Source: Bacillus sp. N13C7
GTDB lineage: Bacteria; Bacillota; Bacilli; Bacillales; Bacillaceae
Assembly: GCF_026790065.1 (NCBI RefSeq)
Contig: NZ_JALAMO010000007.1
Span: 618,829-682,828 of the forward strand
Length of the DNA: 64,000 bases
Direction: 5' to 3'
Part shown: positions 28,841 through 42,073 of the stretch, in pieces
How positions within the stretch are numbered: position 1 is the stretch's first letter
Layout of the letters: each line of letters starts with the position of its first letter
The notes under the pieces: generated by a model
What the model saw: the letters and a program-made list of their open reading frames with translations, nothing else
What the model was told of the DNA's origin: nothing
Databases searched by the model: none
Position numbers and translations under genes: made by a program

Positions 28841-30037
28841 ATGTTGGAACAAAACGTTATATCACAAACAAAAGCGGAGCATTTGCTTCATGAGTATCAG
28901 CCGGGGGCTTTTTTCCTAGCATCTCCTCAGCGCGTTCTGTTAGCGAAAGGCGTAAGTCAAATCGTACCGGAAGCAGACGGGCAAAACCAAATAGAAACCC
29001 TATCCGGCCGTATTGCAGAGACGCTGAATCAAGCAAAGCAATCGGGGCACAGCCGTCCGCTTGTTGTCGGCGCTGTTCCTTTTGATCATGTACAAGCAGC
29101 TCGGCTCGTTGTTCCTGTAGAAGTGCGCTGGTCAGGACCGCTTCAATTTGACCATGCGGAGAAGGAACAGCAGGCTGAGCATACATACCAGATAGAGCCT
29201 GTTCCTGCACCAGAGGATTATATAGATGGTGTGGCGCAAGGACTGGCACGCATTGCCGATGGGACTCTCAGTAAGATTGTCCTATCCAGATCGCTGCATT
29301 TGACATCATCTGAACCGATTCACACGGATGAGCTGCTTCGGCATCTGGCGCAGCACAACACGCATGGCTACACGTTTGCCGCGGACGTGTCCGGCGAAGC
29401 GGAAACGTCCTCCCGCCGAACATTGCTCGGTGCAAGTCCGGAGCTTCTCGTTTCAAGAATGGGCACGCAGGTCGTTTCCAATCCATTAGCCGGATCAAGG
29501 CCTCGCAGTGACAATCCTGCTGAAGACCAGCGCCGGGCTAACGAATTGCTTTCTTCCGCAAAGGATCTCCATGAGCACGCGGTTGTGGCTGACGCGGTTG
29601 CAGCAGCGCTGCGGCCTTTCTGCCGGACGCTGGAGGTTCCGGAAAAGCCCTCGCTGATCAAAACGGAGACGATGTGGCATCTGTCCAGCGTAATTAAGGG
29701 AGAGCTTTCCGATCCGTCTGTAACCTCACTGGAGTTAGCAGCGGCGCTCCACCCGACACCGGCCGTCTGCGGAACACCGACTGACCTTGCAAGAGAAGCA
29801 ATTCTCAGCATTGAACCGTTTGACCGCGGTTTCTTTACTGGCATGGTTGGCTGGTGTGACGATGCGGGTGACGGAGAATGGGTCGTAACGATCCGTTGCG
29901 CAGAGGCAGAAGAACGCTCACTCCGCCTGTATGCAGGAGCAGGTGTGGTTGCTGGATCAAAACCTGAGGACGAGCTTCAGGAGACATCCGCGAAGTTTCG
30001 GACAATGCTGCGGGCAATGGGCGTGAATCACATATGA
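28841..30037 (+). CDS. dhbC: Isochorismate synthase DhbC
   Basis: A 398-residue chorismate-utilising enzyme that isomerises chorismate to isochorismate, the entry step from aromatic metabolism. The C-terminal catalytic domain has [37 protein letters not shown] and [12 protein letters not shown], all standard for the isochorismate synthase family. AAAGGAGG is 9 bases before the start, and dhbA ends 25 bp earlier. Paralogous to MenF, which serves menaquinone synthesis. Confidence 0.96.
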   Translation: MLEQNVISQTKAEHLLHEYQPGAFFLASPQRVLLAKGVSQIVPEADGQNQIETLSGRIAETLNQAKQSGHSRPLVVGAVPFDHVQAARLVVPVEVRWSGPLQFDHAEKEQQAEHTYQIEPVPAPEDYIDGVAQGLARIADGTLSKIVLSRSLHLTSSEPIHTDELLRHLAQHNTHGYTFAADVSGEAETSSRRTLLGASPELLVSRMGTQVVSNPLAGSRPRSDNPAEDQRRANELLSSAKDLHEHAVVADAVAAALRPFCRTLEVPEKPSLIKTETMWHLSSVIKGELSDPSVTSLELAAALHPTPAVCGTPTDLAREAILSIEPFDRGFFTGMVGWCDDAGDGEWVVTIRCAEAEERSLRLYAGAGVVAGSKPEDELQETSAKFRTMLRAMGVNHI

Positions 30038-30065
30038 TCAGAATGAATTGGTGGAGGGATGCAAC

Positions 30066-31685
30066 ATGCTGAATGGATTTACTCCTTGGCCTGAAGAGTT
30101 AGCTGAGACATATCGGAAGAACGGCTGCTGGGCCGGCCAGACGTTTGGAGATTTGTTAAGGGACCGGGCAGCCAAACATGGTGACCGCATCGCCATTACT
30201 TGCGGAAACACCCATTGGAGCTATCATGAGCTTGATACGAGGGCTGATCGTCTGGCTGCTGGATTTCAGAAGCTCGGCATTAAACAGATGGATCGTGTCG
30301 TAGTGCAGCTGCCGAATATCGCAGAGTTTTTTGAAGTCATTTTTGCGCTCTTCCGCTTAGGTGCGCTCCCGGTCTTTGCACTGCCTTCACATCGAAGCAG
30401 TGAAATTACATATTTTTGCGAGTTTGCAGAAGCAACTGCTTATATCATTCCCGACTCTTATTCCGGTTTTGACTACCGTTCACTTGCCAGACAGGTTCAA
30501 AGCAAGCTGCCGTCTTTGAAACACATCATTGTGGCAGGTGAGGCAGAAGAATTTTTGCCGCTAGCGGATTTGCATACAGAACCTGTACAACTGCCTGACG
30601 TCAAGTCTTCGGATGTAGCGTTCCTTCAGCTGTCTGGCGGAAGCACCGGCCTATCGAAACTGATTCCGAGAACCCACGATGACTACATTTACAGCCTGAA
30701 GAGGAGTGTGGAGGTCTGCTGGCTCGACCACAGCACAGTGTACCTGGCTGCATTGCCGATGGCGCACAATTATCCGCTGAGCTCGCCTGGGGTTCTCGGC
30801 GTATTATACGCTGGAGGAAGAGTGGTATTATCTCCTTCTCCAAGTCCTGATGACGCATTTCCTTTAATTGATCGGGAAAAGGTCACGATAACCGCTCTTG
30901 TTCCGCCTCTTGCGATGGTATGGATGGATGCGGCATCCTCACGTCAAGACGATCTATCCAGCCTTCAAGTGCTGCAGGTCGGCGGCGCCAAGTTCAGTGC
31001 TGAAGCCGCGCGCAGGGTAAAAGCTGTTTTCGGCTGCACGCTGCAGCAGGTGTTCGGAATGGCAGAGGGGCTCGTCAATTATACGAGACTGGATGACCCT
31101 GAGGAAGTCATTGTCAACACCCAAGGAAAACCGATGTCTCCATACGATGAAGTCCGTGTTTGGGATGATCAGGAGCGCGACGTAAAACCCGGTGAAACAG
31201 GGCATCTGCTCACGCGGGGACCGTATACAATTCGAGGTTACTATAAGGCAGAAGAGCATAATGCTGCTTCATTTACTGAGGACGGTTTTTACCGCACGGG
31301 TGATATCGTGAGGCTGACATCAGACGGCTATATCGTCGTTGAAGGCCGGGCGAAGGATCAAATTAACCGCGGAGGAGAAAAAGTTGCGGCTGAAGAGGTG
31401 GAAAATCATTTGCTGGCGCATCCGGCTGTCCATGATGCCGCGATGGTCTCTATGCCTGACCAGTTTCTTGGCGAAAGATCTTGTGTGTTCATTATCCCCC
31501 GGGATGAAGCCCCGAAAGCCGCAGAACTCAAAGCGTTTTTGAGAGAGCGCGGACTGGCGGCATATAAAATCCCTGACCGTATAGAATTTGTCGATTCCTT
31601 CCCGCAAACAGGGGTAGGAAAAGTCAGCAAAAAAGCGCTTCGTGAAGCCATTTCCGAGAAGCTTCTTGCAGGATCAAAAAAATAA
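30066..31685 (+). CDS. dhbE: 2,3-dihydroxybenzoate-AMP ligase DhbE
   Basis: A 539-residue stand-alone adenylation enzyme that activates 2,3-dihydroxybenzoate with ATP and loads it on the aryl carrier domain of DhbB. The core motif [14 protein letters not shown] binds phosphate, the [10 protein letters not shown] region lines the pocket, and the motif containing the catalytic lysine is near the end ([12 protein letters not shown]). ATG 30066 follows GGTGGAGGG; 6 upstream codons are excluded. The B. subtilis enzyme is a structural model for aryl acid adenylation domains. Confidence 0.96.
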   Translation: MLNGFTPWPEELAETYRKNGCWAGQTFGDLLRDRAAKHGDRIAITCGNTHWSYHELDTRADRLAAGFQKLGIKQMDRVVVQLPNIAEFFEVIFALFRLGALPVFALPSHRSSEITYFCEFAEATAYIIPDSYSGFDYRSLARQVQSKLPSLKHIIVAGEAEEFLPLADLHTEPVQLPDVKSSDVAFLQLSGGSTGLSKLIPRTHDDYIYSLKRSVEVCWLDHSTVYLAALPMAHNYPLSSPGVLGVLYAGGRVVLSPSPSPDDAFPLIDREKVTITALVPPLAMVWMDAASSRQDDLSSLQVLQVGGAKFSAEAARRVKAVFGCTLQQVFGMAEGLVNYTRLDDPEEVIVNTQGKPMSPYDEVRVWDDQERDVKPGETGHLLTRGPYTIRGYYKAEEHNAASFTEDGFYRTGDIVRLTSDGYIVVEGRAKDQINRGGEKVAAEEVENHLLAHPAVHDAAMVSMPDQFLGERSCVFIIPRDEAPKAAELKAFLRERGLAAYKIPDRIEFVDSFPQTGVGKVSKKALREAISEKLLAGSKK

Positions 31686-31712
31686 AACAACAATTCGAGA
31701 GGAAGTGTTCAA

Positions 31713-32642
31713 ATGGCTATACCTGCCATTCAGCCGTATCAAATGCCGACAGCGTCAGATATGCCGCAAAACAAAGTCTCATGGGTGCCTGATCCAAGTC
31801 GGACAGTTCTGTTAATACACGATATGCAAAACTATTTTGTCGATGCTTTCACAGCCGGAGCGTCTCCGGTAACAGAGCTTTCGGCGAATATACGCAAGCT
31901 GAAGGATCAATGTGCTCAGTTTGGGATACCTGTCGTCTATACCGCACAGCCAGGAAGTCAAAATCCAGCAGACCGAGCGCTGCTGACAGACTTTTGGGGT
32001 CCGGGATTAAACAGCGGCCCTTATGAGGAGAAAATTATAACCGAGCTCGCCCCTGAAGATGATGATCTCGTGCTGACAAAATGGAGATACAGCGCGTTCA
32101 AGAGAACGAATCTGCTTGAGATTATGCGCAAGCAGGGACGCGACCAGCTGATCATTTCCGGCATTTACGCCCATATCGGCTGTCTCGTTACAGCATGTGA
32201 AGCATTTATGGAGGACATCGAAGCATTTTTTGTAGGAGACGCAGTTGCTGATTTTTCATTAGAAAAACATCAAATGGCGCTGGATTATGCGGCTGGGCGC
32301 TGTGCGTTTACCGTGATGACTGACAGTCTTCTCGACCAGCTGAAGCAGGCTCCTGCTCAGAAAACGTCAGTAACTACTGGCAAAGCAGTGTTTACATGTG
32401 AGAACATCCGTAAGCAAATTGCTGAGCTTCTTCAAGAAACACCTGAGGAGATTACAGATCAAGAGGATTTGCTGGAACGGGGGCTTGATTCGGTAAGAAT
32501 CATGACATTGGTAGAACAATGGCGCCGTGAAGGAGCCGAGGTGACCTTCGTGGAACTGGCAGAACGCCCGACGATCGAAGAATGGCAGAAATTGCTCACC
32601 ATCCGCAGCCAGCAAGTGCTGCCAAACGCGGATTATTTATAA
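31713..32642 (+). CDS. dhbB: Bifunctional isochorismatase / aryl carrier protein DhbB
   Basis: A 309-residue two-domain protein. The N-terminal ~210 residues form an isochorismatase ([25 protein letters not shown]) that cleaves isochorismate to the dihydrodiol and pyruvate. The C-terminal ~75 residues are an aryl carrier domain whose phosphopantetheine serine is S260 in GLDSVR. It therefore makes the precursor of 2,3-dihydroxybenzoate and carries the activated acid to DhbF. The linker appears about three residues shorter than the 168 form I recall. Confidence 0.96.
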   Translation: MAIPAIQPYQMPTASDMPQNKVSWVPDPSRTVLLIHDMQNYFVDAFTAGASPVTELSANIRKLKDQCAQFGIPVVYTAQPGSQNPADRALLTDFWGPGLNSGPYEEKIITELAPEDDDLVLTKWRYSAFKRTNLLEIMRKQGRDQLIISGIYAHIGCLVTACEAFMEDIEAFFVGDAVADFSLEKHQMALDYAAGRCAFTVMTDSLLDQLKQAPAQKTSVTTGKAVFTCENIRKQIAELLQETPEEITDQEDLLERGLDSVRIMTLVEQWRREGAEVTFVELAERPTIEEWQKLLTIRSQQVLPNADYL

Positions 32643-32662
32643 AAAGGAGGGTCAACAAACGG

Positions 32663-35600
32663 ATGCCTGATACAAAAGATCTTCAATATTCTTTGACCGG
32701 AGCGCAAACCGGCATATGGTTTGCCCAGCAGCTTGATCCGGACAATCCAATATACAATACTGCGGAATATATAGAAATCAATGGACCAATCAATCTTGCT
32801 CTTTTTGAAGAAGCTTTACGGCACGTGATCAAGGAAGCGGAATCGCTGCATGTCCGCTTCGGTGAAAATATGGACGGGCCTTGGCAGAAGATGAACCCGT
32901 CTCCGGATGTACAGCTGCATGTCATTGACGTCAGCTCTGAGCCTGATCCGGAAAAAACAGCATTAAACTGGATGAAAGCAGATTTGGCAAATCCGATCGA
33001 TTTAGGACATGACCCCTTGTTCAATGAAGCGCTGTTTATAGCCGGGCCTGATCGTTTCTTTTGGTATCAGCGCATTCACCATATAGCGATCGACGGCTTC
33101 GGTTTTTCCCTGATTGCCCAGCGTGTGGCAAGTACATATACCGCGCTTATGAAAGGACAATCAGCTAAAGATCGTTCCTTTGGGTCTCTCCAGGCCATTT
33201 TGGAGGAAGATGCTGATTATCGCAGCTCAGAGCAGTATGAAAAGGATCGCCAATTCTGGCTGGACCGTTTTGCAGATGAACCTGAAGTTGTGAGTTTGGC
33301 AGATCGGGCGCCAAGAACATCTAACAGTTTTCTTCGCCATACGGCATACCTGCCTCCGTCTGATGTAAACGCGTTAAAAGAAGCGGCACGCTATTTCTCG
33401 GGTAGCTGGCATGAAGTCATGCTTGCAGTGTCAGCTGTTTATGTGCAACGTATGACCGGCTCTGAGGATGTTGTGCTCGGCCTGCCTATGATGGGGCGAA
33501 TAGGGTCCGCATCACTGAATGTGCCGGCTATGGTGATGAATCTTCTCCCGCTCCGGCTGTCAGTAAGCTCTTCGATGAGTTTATCAGAGCTTATTCTGCA
33601 AATTTCCCGGGAAATCCGCAGTATTCGGCGACATCATAAGTATCGCCATGAAGAGCTTCGGCGCGACCTGAAGTTAATAGGAGAAAATCATAGATTATTT
33701 GGCCCTCAAATCAATCTCATGCCTTTTGATTACGGTCTCGACTTTGCCGGAGCCCGGGGCACGACGCATAATCTTTCAGCCGGTCCTGTCGATGATCTAT
33801 CAATCAATGTATATGACAGGACGGATGGCAGCGGGCTGCGAATTGATGTTGATGCGAATCCTGAGGTATACAGCGAATCTGATATTAAGCTGCATCAGCA
33901 GCGTATCTTGCAGCTGCTGCAAACAGCTTCGGCCGGGGAGGACATGCTGATTGGGCAAATGGAGCTCCTGTTGCCAGAGGAGAAAGAACAAGTCATTCAT
34001 AAATGGAATGAGACGGCAAAATCGGAGAAACTGCTCAGCCTTCAGGAGATGTTCGAGAAGCAGGCGGCTCTTACGCCAGAACGTATCGCTCTCATATGCG
34101 ATGATGTCCAAGTCAACTATCAAGAGCTCAATGAAGAGGCAAACCGCCTCGCGCATCTGCTGATCGAAAAAGGAGTTGGGCCGGAGCAATTTGTCGCTTT
34201 GGCGCTGCCGCGTTCTTCAGAGATGGTAGCTTCGATGCTCGCTGTGTTAAAGACTGGTGCAGCGTATCTTCCGCTAGATCCGGAGTTTCCGGCCGACCGA
34301 ATTTCCTACATGCTGGAGGATGCGAATCCTTCATGCATCATAACGACTGAGGAAATAGCATCCCGTCTGCCAGATGGCCTTGCTGTTTCGCAGCTTGTGC
34401 TTGATCAGGCTGTCACACAGGAGGTTGTAAAACGCTATTCGCCTGACAATCCGAATGTATCGGTTTCACTTGCCCATCCTGCGTATATCATCTATACCTC
34501 AGGATCAACAGGAAGACCGAAGGGTGTCGTTGTAACACTGAAAAGCTTAAGCAATTTCCTGCTGTCCATGCAGGAGGCATTTTCTCTAGGAGAAGAAGAC
34601 AAGCTGTTGGCTGTGACGACTGTCGCTTTTGATATTTCGGCATTAGAGTTATATCTTCCGCTTATCAGCGGGGCGCAAATCGTGATCGCACAGAAAGAAA
34701 CGATCCGTGAGCCACAGGCATTAGCTCAAATGATTGAATATTTCGATATCAATATCATGCAGGCGACACCGACACTGTGGCATGCCTTGGTGACGAATGA
34801 ACCTGAGAAACTTCGGGGGCTTAGAGTGCTTGTCGGAGGCGAGGCGCTGCCAAGCGGACTTTTACAGGCGCTTCATGAGCTTCATTGTCCAGTCACGAAT
34901 TTATACGGTCCGACTGAAACAACGATTTGGTCTGCAGCAGCTTTTCTTGAAGAAGGACTGAAGGGCGTTCCGCCAATTGGCAAACCGATTTGGAATACGC
35001 AGGTGTATGTGCTTGATAACGGTTTGCAGCCGGTGCCGCCGGGAGTTGTCGGAGAGCTTTATATTGCAGGAACCGGCTTGGCTAGAGGTTATTTCCGCCG
35101 CCCTGATTTAACGGCTGAGCGTTTTGTTGCAGATCCATACGGACCGCCGGGGGCTCGGATGTATCGGACCGGAGATCAGGCCCGCTGGCGCGCTGATGGG
35201 TCTTTGGATTATATCGGACGGGCGGATCATCAAATCAAAATTCGCGGATTCCGAATTGAACTTGGAGAAATTGATGCCGTGCTTGCTAAGCATCCGGACA
35301 TCGAACAGGCAGCCGTTGTCGTTCGGGAAGATCAGCCTGGAGACAAACGATTGGTGGCATATGCAGTCGCTGTTTCGGCTATTGATACTGCCGAGCTCCG
35401 CCGTTATGTGGGTGCAAGTCTCCCTGATTATATGGTGCCGGCGGCATTTGTAGAGATGGACGAACTGCCATTGACACCTAATGGCAAGCTCGATCGGAAA
35501 GCATTGCCGGCGCCTGATTTAAGCACATCTGTCAGCGATAGGGGACCGCGAACTCCTCAGGAAGAGATATTGTGTGACTTGTTTGCCGAGGTTCTCGGTT

Positions 35601-38600
35601 TGGCACGGGTCGGCATCGATGACAGTTTCTTCGAGCTGGGCGGTCACTCTCTTCTTGCAGCCCGTCTGATGAGCCGCATTCGCGAGGTAATGGGAGCCGA
35701 ACTTGGTATTGCCAAGCTCTTTGACGAACCGACAGTAGCCGGACTCGCTGCCCATCTTGATCAGGCGCAGAGTGCACGTCCCGCATTGCAGAGAGCTGAG
35801 CGGCCTGAAAGAATTCCGCTTTCTTTTGCTCAGCGCCGGCTATGGTTCCTCCATTGTCTTGAAGGGCCGAGCCCTACTTATAATATACCGGTTGCTGTCC
35901 GTCTGTCGGGTGAACTGGACCAAGGAGTGCTGCAAGCTGCACTATATGATCTCGTCTGCCGCCATGAAAGCCTTCGGACGATCTTCCCTGAATCACAGGG
36001 GACATCCTATCAGCATATTTTAGACGCTGATCAAGCAAGGCCTGATTTACATGTTACTGAGATTACTGAGAAGGAGCTTTCTGAGCGGTTTGCTGAAGCC
36101 GTGCGTTACAGCTTTGATCTTGCAGCTGAACCTGCTTTTCGTGCCGAGCTATTTGTCATCGGGCCTGACGAGTACGTGCTTCTTCTCCTCGTGCATCATA
36201 TTGTCGGGGACGGCTGGTCCTTAACGCCGCTGACCCGTGACCTTGGGGCGGCTTATGAGGCTCGCTGTCACGGAAAAGCTCCCGAATGGGCGCCCCTTGC
36301 TGTGCAGTATGCAGACTATGCGCTTTGGCAGCAAGAACTGCTTGGGAGCGGGGATGATCCAAATAGTTTGATTGCCGGACAGCTTGCTTTCTGGAAAGAA
36401 ACCTTGAAGAATCTTCCTGATCAGCTTGAACTGCCAACCGATTATTCACGTCCGGCTGAGCCGAGTCATGATGGGGATACGATACATTTCCGTATTGAGC
36501 CTGAGCTTCACAAGCGATTGCAGGAGCTGGCTCGCGCAAATAGGGTGAGCCTGTTTATGGTGCTTCAATCCGGTCTCGCCGCTTTATTGACAAGACTGGG
36601 AGCGGGCACTGACATTCCGATCGGCAGTCCGATCGCGGGTCGGAATGATGATGCGCTAGGCGATCTTGTGGGACTGTTTATCAATACATTGGTGCTCAGA
36701 ACCGATACGTCCGGTGACCCAAGCTTCCGTGAGCTTCTTGACAGAGTGCGGGAAGTGAATCTGGCAGCCTATGAAAATCAAGATCTGCCGTTTGAGAGAC
36801 TTGTAGAGGTGCTCAATCCGGCTCGCTCACGGGCGACGCATCCTTTATTCCAAATCATGCTTGCGTTCCAAAACACACCAGACGCTGAACTGCATCTTCC
36901 CGACATGGAAAGCAGCCTGCGGATCCACAGTGTCGGTTCTGCCAAGTTTGATTTGACGCTGGAAATCAGTGAAAACCGTCTTGCTGACGGGACACCAAAC
37001 GGATTGGAAGGACTGCTCGAATACAGCACTGATCTTTTCAAGCGGGAAACCGCTCAGGCTCTTGTTGACCGTCTGATGCGCCTGCTGGAGGCTGCCGAGT
37101 CTGATCCCGACGAGCAAATCGGAAATCTGGACATCCTTGCACCGGAGGAGCGCAGCAGCATGGTGACAGATTGGCAAAGTGTTTCTGACAAGATTCCGCA
37201 CGCGTGTTTGCCGGAGCAGTTTGAGAAGCAGGCTGCTTTAAGTCCTGATGCCATTGCCGTTGTTTATGAAGATCAGGCGCTGAGCTATGCAGAACTGAAT
37301 GAACGGGCAAATCGGATTGCGCGAATGCTGATCAGTGAAGGCGTCGGACCGGAGCAATTTGTGGCCTTGGCACTGCCGCGGTCATTGGAGATGGCTGTGG
37401 GGCTATTGGCGGTGCTGAAAGCTGGAGCGGCTTATCTCCCTCTTGATCCGGATTATCCAGCTGACCGAATCGCCTTTATGCTGGAAGATGCCCAGCCTTC
37501 AGTTATCATGACGAATACAAAAGCTGCAGAGCACAATCCGCCAGCGGAAAACGTGCCGAAAATCGTGCTGGATGATCCCGAATTGGCAGAGAAGCTAAAC
37601 AGATACCCTGCTGAGAATCCGAATAATACAGATAGAATCCATCCGCTTTCTCCTTTGAATACGGCGTACGTCATTTATACATCCGGCTCAACGGGTGTGC
37701 CAAAAGGTGTGATGATTCCTCACCAAAACGTCACGCGTTTATTTGCAGCGACTGATCACTGGTTCCATTTCAGCTCAGCCGATATCTGGACCATGTTCCA
37801 TTCCTATGCGTTTGACTTTTCAGTGTGGGAGATTTGGGGTCCTCTGCTGCATGGCGGACGTCTTGTGATCGTGCCTCACCACGTCAGCAGGTCACCAGAA
37901 GCGTTTCTGCGCCTGCTGGTAAAAGAGGGTGTGACAGTGCTGAATCAGACACCTTCCGCATTCTATCAGTTTATGCAGGCGGAACGGGAGCAGCCGGATC
38001 TCGGAAAGGCGCTCAGCCTGCGCTGTGTCATTTTTGGCGGAGAAGCGCTTGAACTCAGCCGCCTTGAGGATTGGTATAACCGCCACCCCGAAAATAGACC
38101 GCAGCTGGTCAATATGTATGGTATTACAGAAACAACGGTTCATGTAAGTTATATCGAATTAGACCGTAGCATTGCAGCTTTACGGGCAAACAGCTTGATT
38201 GGCTGCGGCATTCCGGATCTTGGCGTATATGTGCTGGATGAGCGCTTGCAGCCGGTTCCGCCGGGTGTTGCCGGAGAGCTGTATGTATCAGGAGCTGGTT
38301 TGGCACGAGGCTATCTAGGTCGGCCAGATTTAACAGCGGAACGCTTTATAGCTGATCCGTTCGGTCCCCCGGGCACCCGGATGTACCGTACTGGGGATGT
38401 GGCCCGCCTTCGCGCTGACGGTTCTCTCGACTATGTCGGCCGTGCCGATCACCAAGTGAAGATTCGGGGCTTCCGGATTGAACTGGGAGAAATTGAAGCT
38501 GCGCTAGTGCAGCATCCACAGCTTGAAGACGCAGCAGTAATCGTGCGTGAGGATCAGCCGGGAGATAAACGTTTGGCAGCTTATGTCATCCCTTCTTCGG

Positions 38601-39802
38601 AAGAAACGTTTGATACGGCAAAACTGCGCATATTTGCTGCTAAGAGATTGCCGGATTACATGGTGCCTTCTGCCTTTGTGGTGATGAAAGAATTGCCGCT
38701 GACACCGAATGGAAAGCTTGACCGTAAAGCGCTGCCCGCTCCGGATTTCGCTGCGGCAGTGACGGGGCGCGGACCGAGAACGCCGCAGGAAGAAATCCTC
38801 TGTGACCTGTTTATGGAGGTGCTTCACTTGCCGCGTGTCGGCATTGATGACCGTTTCTTTGATTTAGGCGGACATTCCTTGCTTGCTGTTCAGCTGATGA
38901 GCCGCATTCGTGAAGCGCTCGGCGTTGAACTCAGCATCGGCAACTTGTTCGAGGCACCGACAGTAGCCGGGCTTGCCGAAAGACTTGAAATGGGCTCAAG
39001 CCAAAGCGCACTCGACGTTCTGCTGCCGCTCCGAACAAGCGGAGACAAGCTTCCTTTATTCTGTGTTCATCCGGCAGGGGGACTCAGCTGGTGCTATGCC
39101 GGTTTGATGACCAATTTAGGAACAGATTATCCGATCTACGGCTTGCAAGCACGCGGAATCGGGCAGCGCGAGGAGCTTCCAAAAACGCTTGATGACATGG
39201 CAGCTGATTACATTGAACAAATCAGAACAATCCAGCCGAAAGGACCGTATCATCTGCTGGGCTGGTCCCTTGGTGGGAATGTCGTTCAAGCGATGGCCAC
39301 CCAGCTGCAAAATCAAGGAGAAGAGGTATCCCTATTGGTGATGCTGGACGCCTATCCGAATCATTTCCTTCCTATAAAAGAGGCGCCGGATGATGAGGAA
39401 GCGCTTATTGCCCTTCTGGCGCTAGGCGGGTATGACCCGGACAGCTTAGGAGACAAACCGCTTGATTTTGAAACAGCGATCGAGATTCTTCGCCGTGACG
39501 GCAGCGCGCTTGCGAGCCTGGAGGAATCGGTCATTTTAAATCTGAAGAATACGTATGTTAATTCTGTCGGCATTTTAGGCTCCTATAAGCCGAAAGCCTT
39601 CCGGGGAGATGTCTTGTTTTTCAGATCAACGATTATTCCTGAATGGTTTGATCCAATTGAACCTGATGAATGGAAGCCATATATTCACGGACAAATTGAA
39701 CAAATCGACATCGACTGCCGTCATAAAGACCTTTGTCAGCCGGAACCGCTTGCTCAAATTGGCAAGGTTCTCGCTGTCAAGCTGGAAGAGATGAATAAAT
39801 AA
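32663..39802 (+). CDS. dhbF: Bacillibactin nonribosomal peptide synthetase DhbF
   Basis: A dimodular NRPS of 2379 residues that joins 2,3-dihydroxybenzoate, glycine and threonine and cyclises three units into bacillibactin. Domain order: C1 (HHIAIDG at 139-145), A1 (core [10 protein letters not shown] near 610), T1 (phosphopantetheine serine S996 in LGGHSLL), C2 (HHIVGDG from 1178), A2 ([10 protein letters not shown] near 1672), T2 (S2072 in LGGHSLL), and a C-terminal thioesterase with S2202 in GWSLGG. A1 is known to use glycine and A2 threonine in B. subtilis. No frameshift or missing core motif was seen. The ribosome binding site is AAAAGGAGGG, somewhat far (about 12 bases) from ATG 32663. 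Confidence 0.96.
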   Translation: MPDTKDLQYSLTGAQTGIWFAQQLDPDNPIYNTAEYIEINGPINLALFEEALRHVIKEAESLHVRFGENMDGPWQKMNPSPDVQLHVIDVSSEPDPEKTALNWMKADLANPIDLGHDPLFNEALFIAGPDRFFWYQRIHHIAIDGFGFSLIAQRVASTYTALMKGQSAKDRSFGSLQAILEEDADYRSSEQYEKDRQFWLDRFADEPEVVSLADRAPRTSNSFLRHTAYLPPSDVNALKEAARYFSGSWHEVMLAVSAVYVQRMTGSEDVVLGLPMMGRIGSASLNVPAMVMNLLPLRLSVSSSMSLSELILQISREIRSIRRHHKYRHEELRRDLKLIGENHRLFGPQINLMPFDYGLDFAGARGTTHNLSAGPVDDLSINVYDRTDGSGLRIDVDANPEVYSESDIKLHQQRILQLLQTASAGEDMLIGQMELLLPEEKEQVIHKWNETAKSEKLLSLQEMFEKQAALTPERIALICDDVQVNYQELNEEANRLAHLLIEKGVGPEQFVALALPRSSEMVASMLAVLKTGAAYLPLDPEFPADRISYMLEDANPSCIITTEEIASRLPDGLAVSQLVLDQAVTQEVVKRYSPDNPNVSVSLAHPAYIIYTSGSTGRPKGVVVTLKSLSNFLLSMQEAFSLGEEDKLLAVTTVAFDISALELYLPLISGAQIVIAQKETIREPQALAQMIEYFDINIMQATPTLWHALVTNEPEKLRGLRVLVGGEALPSGLLQALHELHCPVTNLYGPTETTIWSAAAFLEEGLKGVPPIGKPIWNTQVYVLDNGLQPVPPGVVGELYIAGTGLARGYFRRPDLTAERFVADPYGPPGARMYRTGDQARWRADGSLDYIGRADHQIKIRGFRIELGEIDAVLAKHPDIEQAAVVVREDQPGDKRLVAYAVAVSAIDTAELRRYVGASLPDYMVPAAFVEMDELPLTPNGKLDRKALPAPDLSTSVSDRGPRTPQEEILCDLFAEVLGLARVGIDDSFFELGGHSLLAARLMSRIREVMGAELGIAKLFDEPTVAGLAAHLDQAQSARPALQRAERPERIPLSFAQRRLWFLHCLEGPSPTYNIPVAVRLSGELDQGVLQAALYDLVCRHESLRTIFPESQGTSYQHILDADQARPDLHVTEITEKELSERFAEAVRYSFDLAAEPAFRAELFVIGPDEYVLLLLVHHIVGDGWSLTPLTRDLGAAYEARCHGKAPEWAPLAVQYADYALWQQELLGSGDDPNSLIAGQLAFWKETLKNLPDQLELPTDYSRPAEPSHDGDTIHFRIEPELHKRLQELARANRVSLFMVLQSGLAALLTRLGAGTDIPIGSPIAGRNDDALGDLVGLFINTLVLRTDTSGDPSFRELLDRVREVNLAAYENQDLPFERLVEVLNPARSRATHPLFQIMLAFQNTPDAELHLPDMESSLRIHSVGSAKFDLTLEISENRLADGTPNGLEGLLEYSTDLFKRETAQALVDRLMRLLEAAESDPDEQIGNLDILAPEERSSMVTDWQSVSDKIPHACLPEQFEKQAALSPDAIAVVYEDQALSYAELNERANRIARMLISEGVGPEQFVALALPRSLEMAVGLLAVLKAGAAYLPLDPDYPADRIAFMLEDAQPSVIMTNTKAAEHNPPAENVPKIVLDDPELAEKLNRYPAENPNNTDRIHPLSPLNTAYVIYTSGSTGVPKGVMIPHQNVTRLFAATDHWFHFSSADIWTMFHSYAFDFSVWEIWGPLLHGGRLVIVPHHVSRSPEAFLRLLVKEGVTVLNQTPSAFYQFMQAEREQPDLGKALSLRCVIFGGEALELSRLEDWYNRHPENRPQLVNMYGITETTVHVSYIELDRSIAALRANSLIGCGIPDLGVYVLDERLQPVPPGVAGELYVSGAGLARGYLGRPDLTAERFIADPFGPPGTRMYRTGDVARLRADGSLDYVGRADHQVKIRGFRIELGEIEAALVQHPQLEDAAVIVREDQPGDKRLAAYVIPSSEETFDTAKLRIFAAKRLPDYMVPSAFVVMKELPLTPNGKLDRKALPAPDFAAAVTGRGPRTPQEEILCDLFMEVLHLPRVGIDDRFFDLGGHSLLAVQLMSRIREALGVELSIGNLFEAPTVAGLAERLEMGSSQSALDVLLPLRTSGDKLPLFCVHPAGGLSWCYAGLMTNLGTDYPIYGLQARGIGQREELPKTLDDMAADYIEQIRTIQPKGPYHLLGWSLGGNVVQAMATQLQNQGEEVSLLVMLDAYPNHFLPIKEAPDDEEALIALLALGGYDPDSLGDKPLDFETAIEILRRDGSALASLEESVILNLKNTYVNSVGILGSYKPKAFRGDVLFFRSTIIPEWFDPIEPDEWKPYIHGQIEQIDIDCRHKDLCQPEPLAQIGKVLAVKLEEMNK

Positions 39803-39816
39803 GGGGGAAGCAATAG

Positions 39817-40026
39817 ATGGCAAATCCTTTTGAAAATGCGGATGGCACATATTTGGTGCTGATCAATGAAGAGGGCCAGTATTCCCTATGGCCCGGTTTT
39901 ATCGATGTGCCGAGCGGCTGGACAGTCGTTCACGAGCAAAAAGGGCGTGAAGCTTGTCTGGACTATATCCAATCGCATTGGAGCGATATGAGGCCAAGTA
40001 GCTTAAAGCCTGTTGAAAATGTGTAA
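39817..40026 (+). CDS. mbtH: MbtH-like protein of bacillibactin synthesis
   Basis: A 69-residue MbtH-like protein with the family signature N-x-E-x-Q-x-S-x-W-P...P-x-GW ([16 protein letters not shown]). Such proteins bind NRPS adenylation domains and aid their folding and activity, so DhbF is the natural partner. It starts 14 bp after dhbF, behind AAGGGGG, and is the last gene of the operon before a terminator. Confidence 0.93.
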   Translation: MANPFENADGTYLVLINEEGQYSLWPGFIDVPSGWTVVHEQKGREACLDYIQSHWSDMRPSSLKPVENV

Positions 40027-40031
40027 TCGAA

Positions 40032-40067
40032 TAAAAAAGAGACTGCTTGCTGCAGTCTCTTTTTTTA
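40032..40067. terminator. Bidirectional terminator between the dhb operon and yukJ
   Basis: Nine-bp perfect stem AGAGACTGC/GCAGTCTCT with a TTGCT loop, six A on the left and seven T on the right. Confidence 0.88.
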
Positions 40068-40069
40068 TC

Positions 40070-40747
40070 TTACGCAGGTGTTTGGGTATGATCACAATCT
40101 CTGACCGGGTTTCCGTTTTCATCCGTACACCAAGACTGGGATAAAAACGCTAAAAACACAGCGGCCCACTGATCGGCAAATTGAATCAGAATGCCTCCGT
40201 CATGCCAAGAGCCGTTGTCTTTTTTCCAGCGGGTATCCATTGCATTCCCTTGATTCATATGGATATTGTGCATGCCGTTGGTCGGGGTAAAACCGAATAT
40301 CTTATCTGGAGCCTGTTCGGGCCCGAATTTTGAGCCGAAAATATAAACTGGCGCTTTCTCATCTTTCGCTTTCTTCATATACGTTTCAATAAAATCATTT
40401 AAATCATTATCAGGCCCCGTGATTTCATGCGGCAAAGGCTTCATGTCCCGCGGGTCGAACAAATTCCCCCGCACATAATCCAGCGCCACTTCACGATTTG
40501 CTTCATTGATCCTGGTATATCCATACGGCATGTTCGGAAGGATCGTAATCGAGCTTGAATCAAACTGATCGTCAGCCAAATACAATACTTCAGATTCCTC
40601 AGAACTTGACATCACATTGATGGCGCACCTGTAATACGTATTCTCTTCACCGAGCACCTTGACTTGGAAATGAGGACTGTCATCATCGGTTTCACGCTTC
40701 ATGTCTAAGACAATGCCTTTTAACACGCCATATTGCTGAACAGCCAT
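40070..40747 (-). CDS. yukJ: YukJ, DUF2278 protein of unknown function
   Basis: A soluble 225-residue protein recognised as YukJ. It contains YGVLKGIVLDMKRE at the N-terminus, a GPDNDLNDFIETYM segment and FGSKFGPEQAPDKIFGFTPTNGMHNIHMNQG, typical of the DUF2278 family. No catalytic residues can be named with confidence; several His and Asp residues could bind metal. AAGGAGG precedes the start at 40747. It is separated from ald by ald's own terminator, so it is probably a single transcription unit. Confidence 0.83.
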   Translation of the reverse strand: MAVQQYGVLKGIVLDMKRETDDDSPHFQVKVLGEENTYYRCAINVMSSSEESEVLYLADDQFDSSSITILPNMPYGYTRINEANREVALDYVRGNLFDPRDMKPLPHEITGPDNDLNDFIETYMKKAKDEKAPVYIFGSKFGPEQAPDKIFGFTPTNGMHNIHMNQGNAMDTRWKKDNGSWHDGGILIQFADQWAAVFLAFLSQSWCTDENGNPVRDCDHTQTPA

Positions 40748-40819
40748 ATGAATCCTCCTTTATGATCAACTTCATAGCTTTAGTTCGTGAAATGGTCTCT
40801 TTTTTCCTTTTAAAAGATA

Positions 40820-40850
40820 AAAAAAGCCTGCAGAAATCTTTCTGCAAGCT
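40820..40850 (-). terminator. Terminator of ald
   Basis: On the minus strand: GCTTGCAGAAA/TTTCTGCAGGC around a short loop, followed by TTTTTTT. Confidence 0.85.
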
Positions 40851-40859
40851 CAATGTGAA

Positions 40860-41996
40860 TTAAGCACCTGCCACAGATGACTCATCTTGTAAAGCTTTCT
40901 CGGCAGGGACATACTCATATCCTAAATCTTTTGCGACAGCTTCATAGGTCACGTGTCCGTTTGCTGTGTTTAAACCTGCTCTCAGTGCCGCATTGTCTGT
41001 GAGCGCTTTCAATGCCCCTTTGTTAGCGATTTGCAGCGCGTATGGAACAGTAACGTTAGTCAGCGCAATTGTCGATGTGCGAGGGACAGCACCCGGCATG
41101 TTGGCCACAGCGTAGTGAACAACACCGTGTTTTTCATATGTCGGCTGATCATGGGTCGTAATGTGGTCGACAGTTTCGACGATGCCGCCTTGGTCGATCG
41201 CAACATCAACAATCACTGAACCAGGTTTCATTTGTTTTACCATTTCCTCAGTCACAAGAGTCGGAGCTTTAGCCCCCGGAATTAATACCGCGCAAATGAG
41301 AAGATCCGCTTCTGCCACAGCATCTGCAATATTGACCGGATTCGAAATTAACGTTTTGATTTGATGGCCGAAGATGTCATCAAGCTGGCGCAGGCGGTCT
41401 GCGTTTAAGTCGATGATGGTCACATCTGCACCGAGGCCGACAGCCATTTTGGCCGCGTTTGTGCCGACAACGCCTCCTCCGATAATCGTTACTTTCCCGC
41501 GGGAAACGCCTGGCACGCCGGCAAGGAGAATGCCTTTTCCGCCTTTAGGTTTCTCTAAAAATTGCGCTCCGATTTGCGCTGCCATTCTGCCTGCAACCTC
41601 TGACATTGGCGTCAGGAGCGGCAATGTCCGGCCGTCACTAACCGTTTCATAGGCGATGGCCGTAACCCCTTTATCTTTCAAGGCCTGTGCAAGCTCAGGC
41701 TCAGCAGCTAAATGAAGGTACGTAAACAGCACAAGTCCTTCGCGGAAGTAGACATATTCTTCCGGCAGCGGTTCTTTGACCTTCATGACCATTTCGGCGT
41801 CCCACACCTGTTTAGCATCAGCGATGATTTCCGCTCCAGCTGACTCATAGGCTTCATTTTCAAATCCGCTTCCAAGGCCCGCGTCTGTTTCAACCAGCAC
41901 CCGGTGGCCGTTTGAAATAAGCTGAGAAACGCCCCCAGGTGTTAGTGCGACGCGGTTTTCATTGTTTTTTATCTCTTTAGGAACCCCTATGATCAT
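40860..41996 (-). CDS. ald: Alanine dehydrogenase
   Basis: A 378-residue NAD-dependent enzyme that deaminates L-alanine to pyruvate and ammonia, needed for alanine use and efficient sporulation in B. subtilis. N-terminal signature [20 protein letters not shown], substrate lysine region [10 protein letters not shown], and NAD-binding fold [17 protein letters not shown]. Start 41996 has an AGGAGGAG site; the open frame beyond it (to 42101) is leader. It is expressed from its own activator-dependent promoter behind adeR; only a -10-like TACACT is visible, with no clear -35. Confidence 0.97.
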   Translation of the reverse strand: MIIGVPKEIKNNENRVALTPGGVSQLISNGHRVLVETDAGLGSGFENEAYESAGAEIIADAKQVWDAEMVMKVKEPLPEEYVYFREGLVLFTYLHLAAEPELAQALKDKGVTAIAYETVSDGRTLPLLTPMSEVAGRMAAQIGAQFLEKPKGGKGILLAGVPGVSRGKVTIIGGGVVGTNAAKMAVGLGADVTIIDLNADRLRQLDDIFGHQIKTLISNPVNIADAVAEADLLICAVLIPGAKAPTLVTEEMVKQMKPGSVIVDVAIDQGGIVETVDHITTHDQPTYEKHGVVHYAVANMPGAVPRTSTIALTNVTVPYALQIANKGALKALTDNAALRAGLNTANGHVTYEAVAKDLGYEYVPAEKALQDESSVAGA

Positions 41997-42073
41997 ATCT
42001 GTCTCCTCCTGTATCTGTGATGTTTTTAGTGTAGCTTGATTTTTTGGAAAATTCTTTGTTTGAATAAGAAAAT

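Noticed and set aside
34490-38870. Long similar segments inside dhbF suggesting a DNA repeat
   Set aside because: They are the two homologous adenylation and carrier modules of a dimodular NRPS, at the spacing expected for modules.
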